From the NCBI GenBank assembly GCA_947626425.1, contig CANQRX010000004.1:1-34903 (forward strand): DNA of 34,903 nucleotides. Reading direction: 5' to 3'. Both the position numbers and the translations under genes were made by a program. Shown here one piece after another: positions 26,801-34,903 of this stretch (positions are counted from its first letter, which is position 1; every line of letters begins with the position of its first letter). This DNA comes from an uncultured Bacilli bacterium (GTDB taxonomy: Bacteria; Bacillota_I; Bacilli_A; RF39; UBA660). The notes under the pieces are model-generated. The model saw only the letters and a list, made by a program, of their open reading frames with translations. It searched no databases and was not told the origin of the DNA.

Positions 26801-27507
26801 AAGTTTTATTAATCATTCCCGCTTATAACGAAGAAGAAAGTATTAAAGATACTTGCGAAAAAATAATTAATTATAATAAAAAACATCATCAAAAATTAGA
26901 TTTTATTGTTATTAATGATGGTAGTAAGGATAAAACCGAGCAAGTTTTAAAAGAAAATAATTATCCGCATATTAATTTAATTAATAATTTAGGTATTGGG
27001 GGGGCAGTTCAAACTGGATACAAGTATGCTTTAAAAAATAATTATGATATTGCCGTTCAATTTGATGGTGATGGCCAGCATGATATAAACTACATTAAAA
27101 AATTAATTCAACCAATTATTGATAATGAACAAGACTTTGTAATTGGTAGTCGTTTTGTAGAAAACATCAGCGAATTTAAAACTTCGTTTTTAAGAAGAAT
27201 GGGAATTAAAATTTTAACTTTTTTTATAAAATTTACGTGTGGCTTTAATTTAAAAGATACAACAAGTGGCTACCGTGCTGCAAACCAAAAAGTAATTAAA
27301 GAATTTGCTAATAGTTATCCTGCCGAATACCCAGAACCCATTACAACCGTGGAAATAGTAAAAAAAGGCTACCGTGTTAAGGAAGTCGGGGTCAATATGA
27401 AAGAACGCGAAAAAGGGAGTAGTTCCATTCATACTTGGAAAGATGCGTACTATATGATAAATGTTTGTTTATCAATCTTGATCGTTGGCACAAGGAGGTA
27501 CAAATGA
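26797..27507 (+). CDS. Dolichyl-phosphate-mannose-synthase-like GT2
   Basis: VLLIIPAYNEEESI, VINDGSKDKTE, NLGIGGAVQTGYKYA, QFDGDGQHD. Confidence 0.9.
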   Translation: MKVLLIIPAYNEEESIKDTCEKIINYNKKHHQKLDFIVINDGSKDKTEQVLKENNYPHINLINNLGIGGAVQTGYKYALKNNYDIAVQFDGDGQHDINYIKKLIQPIIDNEQDFVIGSRFVENISEFKTSFLRRMGIKILTFFIKFTCGFNLKDTTSGYRAANQKVIKEFANSYPAEYPEPITTVEIVKKGYRVKEVGVNMKEREKGSSSIHTWKDAYYMINVCLSILIVGTRRYK

Positions 27508-27851
27508 TATCAAAAAATTTATTTTTAATGATCGTTTTAATTATTTTTTTCTTATGTTTTGTCGTCTTATCATTAGTTAGAAAAGATAAAATTCCAATAA
27601 AATATGCGATTGTTTGGTTATTTGCAATAGTCATTTTACTATTTATCATCTTAGTTCCTAACTTAATGACGAAAATTTCGAATTTTTTAGGTTTTGAACT
27701 TTTATCAAACATGATTTTATCATTGTTTATTGGCATTCTTTTGTTTATCACTCTAGCTTTAACGGTAATGATTTCAAGTCAAAAGAAAAAAATAACCCAA
27801 TTAATTCAAGAAGTATCAATTTTAAAGAAAGAAGTAGAGGAGAAGAAATGA
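27504..27851 (+). CDS. Small membrane protein, DUF2304-like
   Basis: ATG 27504 overlapping the upstream stop; TM helices plus coiled tail; positioned next to a GT2 gene as is common for this family. Confidence 0.65.
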   Translation: MISKNLFLMIVLIIFFLCFVVLSLVRKDKIPIKYAIVWLFAIVILLFIILVPNLMTKISNFLGFELLSNMILSLFIGILLFITLALTVMISSQKKKITQLIQEVSILKKEVEEKK

Positions 27852-28195
27852 AATTTGTATTAACTTTAGTCTATATTATATTGACTACGGGGGGCTTATT
27901 TTGTATGAAACTAGGTGGTGATTCTTTAGCCATCAGTTTAAAAAATGAAATTAGTTTTAAAATTGGTTTTGTAACAGCTTTAGGTTTTTTATTATATATT
28001 TGTAGTTTTTTACTTTGGCAAAAACTAGTTGCAACTTATGATTTAAGTTACATCGTGCCTTTAGCTAATGGCATTGTGCAAGTTGTAGTTTTAGTAGGAA
28101 GCTACTTTTTCTTAAAAGAATCAATGAGCATTTATAACGTTATAGGAATTATTTTAGTTATTTTAGGAATTGTGTTAATTTCGATTAAAAGATAA
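27848..28195 (+). CDS. EamA/SMR-like small transporter
   Basis: Four TM helices; ATYDLSYIVPLANGIVQVVVLVGSYFFLKESMSIYNVIGIILVILGIVLI. Confidence 0.75.
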   Translation: MKFVLTLVYIILTTGGLFCMKLGGDSLAISLKNEISFKIGFVTALGFLLYICSFLLWQKLVATYDLSYIVPLANGIVQVVVLVGSYFFLKESMSIYNVIGIILVILGIVLISIKR

Positions 28196-28250
28196 AAATT
28201 TTACTTTTGAAAATAACTTTGTTAATATTAAGTAAGAAAAGAGGTACATT

Positions 28251-29891
28251 ATGAAACCAATACCAATCGGAAACGATGACTTTAAAGATTTAATTGAAAA
28301 TGATAACTATTATGTTGATAAAACCGCCTCAATTGAAGAATTATTATCTAATGGTTCCAAAGTAGTCTTATATACAAGACCAAGGAGATTTGGTAAAACA
28401 TTATTTATGTCAATGCTAGAACATTTTTTTGATATTGATAAGTCTTGTGATAACAAAGATTTATTTGATGGCTTATACATTTCGAAAAGTTCATATTTTA
28501 AAGATTTTGGTAGTTATCCAGTTATTAGTTTAACTTTTAAAAATTTAAAACAGAATACTTATAATGAAGTATATGAACAGTTTGTGATGCTTATAGAAAA
28601 ACTATATACGGAAAAAAGTTATGTTGTAGAAGTATTAGATGAAGATGAAAAAAATAAATTCAAAAGAATAAAAAGTGGTCAAGCAAAATATAGTGAATAT
28701 CAAGATTCGTTATATCAATTATCAATCTGGTTAGAAAGATATCATAACCAAAAAGTTGTAATTTTAATCGATGAATATGATGTGCCAATTCAATGTGGTT
28801 ATTTGAATGGTTTTTATAAGGAAGTAGTAAATTTAATCAGCAGTGTCTTTTCAGCTTGCCTAAAAACTAATAATTCTTTAAAAATGGGAATACTAACTGG
28901 TGTTTTACGAGTAAGTAAAGAATCGATTTTCAGTGACTTAAACAATTTAAAGGTATGTGATATGATGAGTCCTAATTACCTTGAAGCATTTGGCTTTACA
29001 GAATCAGAAACTAAAGAATTATTAGAATACTACGGTTTAGATTTAACAAGTAAAGTCAAAAATTTTTATGATGGTTATAATATGAATGGTGTAAGTATTT
29101 ATAATCCTTGGAATATTCTAAATTATGCTGATGAAAAAAGTTTAAAATCCTATTGGGTTAATACTTCTGGGAATGATTTAATAATAAAATTATTAAGTGG
29201 AACAAATGAAGAAAACAAAATAGATATTGAAAAATTAGCAACTGGAGAAAGTATTAAATTTACCTATAACGAAAAATTAACTTATTTAGATTTGGATGAG
29301 CAACAAGGTATTGATAATATTTTAAACTTAATGTATGCTTCAGGTTATTTAACAGTAGATAAAATTCTTGATGAAGATGATGAAGAGTATACGGTTAAAA
29401 TACCCAATAATGAAGTAAAAAAATTAATAATCAAAATTATTAGTTATGCCTATGCAGATTATAGTAGTACAGTAAAAAGGAGCCTTAATGATTTTGAAGA
29501 AGCTTTGCTAAAAAATAATAAAGAAGAAATGGAAAAAAGTTTAAATAAAATGTTAGAAAGCGTGTCTTACATGGATAGTTATGAAAACTTTTATCATGGT
29601 TATATGTTGGGAATTTTTCAAGGCTTTTTAAAAAAAGAATATATTGTTAAATCAAACAGGGAGGCAGGATTAGGAAGATTTGATGTTTTAATCGAAAGTG
29701 TTGATCGAACTATTGGCTACATTTTTGAATTTAAAATAAGTGATAATGATAGTGAAATGGAAAATTTAGCAAGTCTTGCCAAAAACCAAATGAAGGAAAA
29801 AGAATACTTTAAAGAATTACAATTAGATAAAGTCCAAAATATCCATGAATACGCTTTAGTATTCTATGAAAAGAAATGTGTTGTTAGATAG
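28251..29891 (+). CDS. AAA-ATPase-like protein with C-terminal PD-(D/E)XK domain
   Basis: IPIGNDDFKDLIENDNYYVDKTASIEELLSNGSKVVLYTRPRRFGKTLFMSML; GRFDVLIES...GYIFEFKI. Confidence 0.92.
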   Translation: MKPIPIGNDDFKDLIENDNYYVDKTASIEELLSNGSKVVLYTRPRRFGKTLFMSMLEHFFDIDKSCDNKDLFDGLYISKSSYFKDFGSYPVISLTFKNLKQNTYNEVYEQFVMLIEKLYTEKSYVVEVLDEDEKNKFKRIKSGQAKYSEYQDSLYQLSIWLERYHNQKVVILIDEYDVPIQCGYLNGFYKEVVNLISSVFSACLKTNNSLKMGILTGVLRVSKESIFSDLNNLKVCDMMSPNYLEAFGFTESETKELLEYYGLDLTSKVKNFYDGYNMNGVSIYNPWNILNYADEKSLKSYWVNTSGNDLIIKLLSGTNEENKIDIEKLATGESIKFTYNEKLTYLDLDEQQGIDNILNLMYASGYLTVDKILDEDDEEYTVKIPNNEVKKLIIKIISYAYADYSSTVKRSLNDFEEALLKNNKEEMEKSLNKMLESVSYMDSYENFYHGYMLGIFQGFLKKEYIVKSNREAGLGRFDVLIESVDRTIGYIFEFKISDNDSEMENLASLAKNQMKEKEYFKELQLDKVQNIHEYALVFYEKKCVVR

Positions 29892-30075
29892 TTGGTAATA
29901 AAATTATTAAAGAGTATAGTTTATTTTCGCTTGAATATTTTATAAGGTTTTAGACCTTTCTTTTTTTAATATTTTTTCTTCAAAAATCTCAATTCATTCC
30001 TTTTAATCGTCTTTACTTTGATTGATATTTTTGTTATTATATAGTTGTTAAAGAATAAAAGCGAGGTTATGAAAG

Positions 30076-31989
30076 ATGCAAAATGAATTATTAAAAAAAA
30101 TTGATTTTTTATTAGATATGGCTGGAACAAATACTAATCATGAGATAATAGAAGAGGATATTTTGAATTTAGAGCATGAAATTGATGAGAAAAAAAGTGA
30201 ATTGATGCGATTAAAAACAACAATGAATGATACAAAATATTTAAAAGAAAATGATCGAATTATTGATGAAAATATTAAAGTTGGTTTGGAAAGTAAACGG
30301 CAAGTTTATGAGTATGAATTGGATACAACAAACAAAAAATTATCAAAGGCTAGTCATGAAGAAGAAGATAATCATCAATCACTTGCTAATACAATTAAAA
30401 GATTAAGTTCCTTAAAAAATTTGTTAGATACGTTAGAATTAAAAGTTGGAACAGTATATAATAATAAAAATTTGACTAATTTTTATGATACAATGATTGA
30501 AAAAACTCGTCAATCTTTAGATGAAACGGAAAAGAAAAAAGCTTATTTAGATGAAAGAAGTTCGGAAATTCATGAACAATTAGAGCAATTAAGTAATAAA
30601 AAATTAAATTTACAAAATAAAATTAATCATATTAATAAAAGATTAGAAGATACTTTAGAAGCTCTTTCAACACCTAACTTTTATGTTGATAAAATCTTAA
30701 AGCAAAAAGATGAAGAAAAAATTGATAAATTAAATTATGAATTAGAAACTTTAGAAAATGAACGTTTAAAATTATTTAAAGATCCAAGTTATATTGCACA
30801 TCAAGCTAAATCTTTATTAGAAATTGATGATCGGACCAGTGCTTTTGCGGAAATAAAAAAATTAATTGAAGTAATTAAAGAACAACCTTATATTAATGAT
30901 TCAAAAGAACATTTAGAAGAATTGTTAGAACGTGCAACAATAAAAAGGGACGAGTTTGCTAATTTAGTTAATAACAAAAATTATTTTGGGGAAGATATTA
31001 AGATAATTGATAAAAGAATTGATTATTTAAATTCTTCCATTGCAGATTTAAAAGATGAAGAAAAATCTTTATTAGCAAAGATTACAAAAATTGATCAAGA
31101 AAGAGTTGTAAGTATTTTTGATGCTTTAGCCGAAGCTGAAAAGGTATATGATAGTTTAAAAAGTGAGTATGATGAATATAATGAAATTATTTATAATTTA
31201 GATGATTCTAATTCACCTCGGAAAAAAGCTAGTTTACAGGCAGCTTTTCATCATAAAAAGGAAGAAATGGATGCGGTGTATGAATTAACTGTTAAGTATC
31301 AGAAAGAATTAGAAGATTGGATTGCTTTATCTAAAAATATTGAAAGTACTGATTTATTAAATGTTCGGGAACAAATAAATAATCTTGAAAAAGAAATCAA
31401 TAGTTTAAAGAAGAGTAATATTGGTAAGTCGAAAGCTAAAGATATTTTGGCTATGGAAAAAGATAAAAATATTTTAAAGGAATTATCCGATGAAGTTGAT
31501 ATTATAAAATTCCGTTTAAGTCATTATGCTTCAATTGATAAAATATTTGAAGAAGTAAGTGTGTTATTACGGAGTGAAGATTCTTCAATGATAAATGAAG
31601 AAGGAGAAAATGACAATGCCGATGAGGAATTGTTACAGGCGCTAGATTATATTGATTTAGATGATTTTCGTTTAGAAAATTTAGAAGATAGTAGTGTTGA
31701 TTCTTTACCTCAAGAAGCTACAGAAGAGCCAGAAGTACTAATTGCTAATTTAGAAAATTCGGAAGTTTTAGATGAAAAAAATGATGAACCTAAAATTTTT
31801 CCACCTCGCAGTCAAGTAACTGAAGATGAAGTTAAAACGATTGAAAGTCCTCGATATAAAGTAGTTAATGTTCAACCTTTAGAGCTTGATGAAAAAAATC
31901 AAAACTTTTCGCAAAGTGAACCTACCCAAGATGATTCTCTTAATGATGAATATATAGATTTTAGCGAACTTTTAAATGGAGGTAATTAA
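30076..31989 (+). CDS. Long coiled-coil protein, unknown function
   Basis: 637 aa, heptad-rich Lys/Glu/Leu; acidic C-terminus. Confidence 0.7.
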   Translation: MQNELLKKIDFLLDMAGTNTNHEIIEEDILNLEHEIDEKKSELMRLKTTMNDTKYLKENDRIIDENIKVGLESKRQVYEYELDTTNKKLSKASHEEEDNHQSLANTIKRLSSLKNLLDTLELKVGTVYNNKNLTNFYDTMIEKTRQSLDETEKKKAYLDERSSEIHEQLEQLSNKKLNLQNKINHINKRLEDTLEALSTPNFYVDKILKQKDEEKIDKLNYELETLENERLKLFKDPSYIAHQAKSLLEIDDRTSAFAEIKKLIEVIKEQPYINDSKEHLEELLERATIKRDEFANLVNNKNYFGEDIKIIDKRIDYLNSSIADLKDEEKSLLAKITKIDQERVVSIFDALAEAEKVYDSLKSEYDEYNEIIYNLDDSNSPRKKASLQAAFHHKKEEMDAVYELTVKYQKELEDWIALSKNIESTDLLNVREQINNLEKEINSLKKSNIGKSKAKDILAMEKDKNILKELSDEVDIIKFRLSHYASIDKIFEEVSVLLRSEDSSMINEEGENDNADEELLQALDYIDLDDFRLENLEDSSVDSLPQEATEEPEVLIANLENSEVLDEKNDEPKIFPPRSQVTEDEVKTIESPRYKVVNVQPLELDEKNQNFSQSEPTQDDSLNDEYIDFSELLNGGN

Positions 31990-32228
31990 TGAAAATTCAA
32001 GTTAATGCGGTAGTAACTTTAGAAAATAATGAACAATATGTTGTATTAAGTGAAACATTATATCAAGGCTCAAAATATTTTTTGATGATGGGAATTGATG
32101 GTAGAGAAGTAATTTCTTCTAAAGTTGCAATTTTTAAAGAAGAAATTGAGGGGTTAGATATTTATGTTGAAGAAGTTCTTGATCCCATTTTAAAGTCGAC
32201 TTTAACTAACTTGCTAAAAGAAGAGTAG
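31989..32228 (+). CDS. Small protein, DUF1292-like
   Basis: 79 aa, ATG immediately at the upstream stop. Confidence 0.45.
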   Translation: MKIQVNAVVTLENNEQYVVLSETLYQGSKYFLMMGIDGREVISSKVAIFKEEIEGLDIYVEEVLDPILKSTLTNLLKEE

Positions 32229-32272
32229 AAATTATTTTTTCCTTATAGTATAATTAAGCAGGAGGTAATTTT

Positions 32273-32812
32273 ATGCAATTAAAAGGAAGTAAAACAGAAA
32301 GTAATTTAATGGCTGCTTTTGCTGGAGAAAGCCAAGCAAGAAATAAGTATACTTATTATGCGTCTCAAGCTAAAAAAGATGGTTATGAGCAAATTGCTGG
32401 CATTTTTGAAGAAACAGCTAATAATGAAAAGGAACATGCTAAGTTATGGTTTAAAATTTTACATGATGGTCAAGTTCCAGATACATTAACAAACTTAAAA
32501 GATGCAGCAAGTGGTGAAAACTATGAGTGGACAGATATGTATAAAGAGTTTGCCGAAGTGGCAAAAGAAGAAGGATTTTTAGACATCGCGAAATTATTTG
32601 AAGGTGTTGCCCAAATCGAAAAACATCACGAAGAACGTTTTTTGAAACTTGTTGATAATATTAATGATAATTTAGTATTTAAACGGGGTGAAGAAAAGGT
32701 TTGGATTTGCCGCAACTGTGGTCACATAACAGTGGGAGAAGCTGCTCCTGAAGTTTGTCCTGTTTGTAATCATCCTCAAAGTTTTATGGAAATTAAAGCA
32801 GAGAATTATTAA
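32273..32812 (+). CDS. rbr: Rubrerythrin
   Basis: Di-iron four-helix domain [16 protein letters not shown]...EKEHAKLWF...EKHHEERF plus C-terminal rubredoxin-like CRNCGHI...CPVCNHP. Confidence 0.95.
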   Translation: MQLKGSKTESNLMAAFAGESQARNKYTYYASQAKKDGYEQIAGIFEETANNEKEHAKLWFKILHDGQVPDTLTNLKDAASGENYEWTDMYKEFAEVAKEEGFLDIAKLFEGVAQIEKHHEERFLKLVDNINDNLVFKRGEEKVWICRNCGHITVGEAAPEVCPVCNHPQSFMEIKAENY

Positions 32813-32896
32813 GAAAAAATGTAACTTTAAACAGTTATGTTTTTTTTGGACATAAATTTTTAAAAAGACTATATTTTGGGATTTTAAAAATATTAA

Positions 32897-32921
32897 AAAA
32901 AACCTCGTTAATGAGGGTTTT
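32897..32921. terminator. Hairpin terminator between convergent genes
   Basis: AAAACCTC-GTTAAT-GAGGGTTTT with flanking A and T runs. Confidence 0.7.
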
Positions 32922-32923
32922 AA

Positions 32924-34744
32924 CTATTTAAAGATTTTTTCAATTCCTTTTATAATTTCCGTAATAACATTACTTGTTTTACTAGCATAAATAATATTTT
33001 TGGCTTTTGTAATATCATCCGTAATTATATTATCGACTTTTAATTCAATCATTTTTTTAATGCCATCATCAGTATTAACAGTCCACGCATAAATTTGTTT
33101 TCCTTCATTGTGAATTTTAGATACCATGCTTTTCGTAATGCTAGTTGCTTCGACACTAAAGAAATCGGCGGCATTTAATTCAGTTATATCGCCGTAAGCT
33201 AAGGCGGTGACATAAACAGTGATTATATCTTCATCGATATTTTTAAAATTTTCTAGGACTTCATAAACTTGAGATGTAACGACACAATTATTTTCAAAAT
33301 GATATTTTTTAATTATATCAGCAACATTTTTTTCAAAGTTTTCTTCATGTCCAGTGGGCTTTAATTCAATATTTAATTTCATATTGTTTTCTTTGGCCCA
33401 TTTAACAACGTCATCAAACAATGGGACTTTTTCACCAGCGAATTTCTCATCTTTAAATGATCCAACATCTAACTTTTCAACATCTTCTAAAGATGCTTCC
33501 CAAGTATTTAAGTTAACCGAAGCTGTTCGTTTAAAATTGGTGTCGTGTAAAACAATTATCTGGTTGTCTTTAGTTTGTTGAACATCTAATTCAATATAAT
33601 CGGCTCCTAATTCTTTAGCCCCTTTAAAAGCACTCATGGTATTTTCGGGATAACTAGATGATGCACCTCGGTGAGCAGTTACTTCCATAGTCCTCATGTA
33701 TTCAATATTTAAATTAAATTTACCATTGATAATGAGATTAGTAATAAAGGTTAAAACGATTAGAATTGTTATGATAAGAGACGTTGTTAAAAAGTTTTTA
33801 GTCGGTTTCTTTTTAGTAATTTTTGATACATTTAAATGGTTAATTGGTTCTTTCTTTTCTTTTTTATGTTGGTAAAATAAAAGACTTAAAATTGTGTAAC
33901 TAATTGAAGATGATAAAATCGCATAGATGATAAATGATACAGCAATGAATAACCAAATAATAGTAATTAAAAAGGAATTTAAGAAGGAAATATTTTGGAA
34001 AATCTTATTGATTAAAAAGATAATAATAATTTCTACAATAATTGTAATTACATAAATGATGCTTAATAGAAATTGATTTAAAACAATTTTTAATAAATCT
34101 TTAAGATGACTTTTTTTAATTAAGTTTTTGCTTTTTACAATAGCTTCTTTAAAAGAACAATCTTCTAAAAAATAATAATGAAGGCTATAAATCCAATTTA
34201 AAAAAACAGTAATTAGGAAAGTAACTAATAATAAGTACATTATTGATAAAACTTGGTTATCCTTGATAAAATCCATTATGAATTCGGGGATTTTTATTGA
34301 TGATATTAAACTAATTCCCATTCCCATGTTTAAAAAAGGAATTAGAAAAATAACTAAAAAGATAATTAAAATATTTTTTAAATGAAATACTTGGAAAGAT
34401 TTTTTGAGAGAAGAGGTAACAATTTCTTTTAACCCAACTTCTTTTTTTTGATAGGAACAATCGACTAACTTAATAATAACGCCAATATCAAATAAACTAT
34501 AAATTGTAATAAAAATAAATAAAATGATTAACATTATTAAAGTTAAAGGATTTAATAAAAAGTTTAAAAAATTTTCTTTAGTTAAATAATTATATCCCGT
34601 AATTTTCATTATAAAATTAAATATTCCTAAAAATAATGGTGAAAAGACAATAACGGTTAATAATTTAAAAATAAACTCAAACTTTAATAAGTTTTTAAAA
34701 TTATAATGAGATATTTTTTTAATTTCTTTAATCATAAACTTCAC
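32924..34744 (-). CDS. Membrane-anchored glycerophosphodiester phosphodiesterase
   Basis: N-terminal multi-TM region; VTAHRGASSSYPENTMSAFKGAKELGADYIELDVQQTKDNQIIVLHD GDPD motif. Confidence 0.92.
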   Translation of the reverse strand: MKFMIKEIKKISHYNFKNLLKFEFIFKLLTVIVFSPLFLGIFNFIMKITGYNYLTKENFLNFLLNPLTLIMLIILFIFITIYSLFDIGVIIKLVDCSYQKKEVGLKEIVTSSLKKSFQVFHLKNILIIFLVIFLIPFLNMGMGISLISSIKIPEFIMDFIKDNQVLSIMYLLLVTFLITVFLNWIYSLHYYFLEDCSFKEAIVKSKNLIKKSHLKDLLKIVLNQFLLSIIYVITIIVEIIIIFLINKIFQNISFLNSFLITIIWLFIAVSFIIYAILSSSISYTILSLLFYQHKKEKKEPINHLNVSKITKKKPTKNFLTTSLIITILIVLTFITNLIINGKFNLNIEYMRTMEVTAHRGASSSYPENTMSAFKGAKELGADYIELDVQQTKDNQIIVLHDTNFKRTASVNLNTWEASLEDVEKLDVGSFKDEKFAGEKVPLFDDVVKWAKENNMKLNIELKPTGHEENFEKNVADIIKKYHFENNCVVTSQVYEVLENFKNIDEDIITVYVTALAYGDITELNAADFFSVEATSITKSMVSKIHNEGKQIYAWTVNTDDGIKKMIELKVDNIITDDITKAKNIIYASKTSNVITEIIKGIEKIFK

Positions 34745-34903
34745 CTCATTAAAATTGTAGCATGACTTATTTAAGTTGTAAATTAGGTAAGTTTAAAGGA
34801 TAAAAAATTTTAACGATGGATTGTTACCAAAAATTTTCCTTGATAAAAATAAAACTTCTAATCCTCAAAATAAATAAGGGAAACTAGAAGTTTTTTTATG
34901 CCG

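Noticed and set aside
26998-27004. G7 run in the GT2 gene as another phase-variable tract
   Set aside because: Encodes the conserved NLGIGGAVQ motif in an intact frame; too short and constrained.
1-34903. CRISPR arrays, rRNA operons, prophage structural genes
   Set aside because: No regularly spaced repeat-spacer arrays, rRNA segments, or phage structural/integrase genes seen.

Overview
AT-rich, low-GC Firmicutes/Mollicutes-like chromosomal segment using the standard code (taxon is inference). The main discovery is a diversity-generating retroelement (DGR) at about 11.1-14.9 kb. It has a lectin-fold-type target gene ending in a 99-bp variable repeat (VR 12347-12445) and a matching template repeat (TR 12629-12727). 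VR differs from TR at 16 adenines and only 2 other sites, both T->C. A GAAA-loop GC-rich hairpin lies downstream of VR. Further downstream are a MutS-domain-I-like small protein, an Avd-like gene, a reverse transcriptase with the YMDD motif, and a second small ORF. In the sequence as given, the target gene is off-frame at a G10 tract; G9 restores a 456-aa protein homologous to two neighbouring paralogs, so this is a candidate phase-variation switch. The avd-like gene carries one frameshift and the RT two, so the cassette looks recently active but now decayed or switched off. Two diverged paralogs of the target lie about 4-9 kb upstream on the minus strand. One is split by a 1551-bp IS4-family element with an 18-bp perfect TIR and a 9-bp TSD, and precise excision would restore its frame. 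The rest of the window is mostly conventional: tRNA-His, tmRNA, a FAD/Rieske oxidoreductase, a VirD4-like coupling ATPase, a RodA/FtsW protein, a Cys-rich repeat surface protein, a LysM protein, a polysaccharide ABC exporter with glycosyltransferases, AAA/PD-(D/E)XK ATPases, rubrerythrin and a membrane GDPD.
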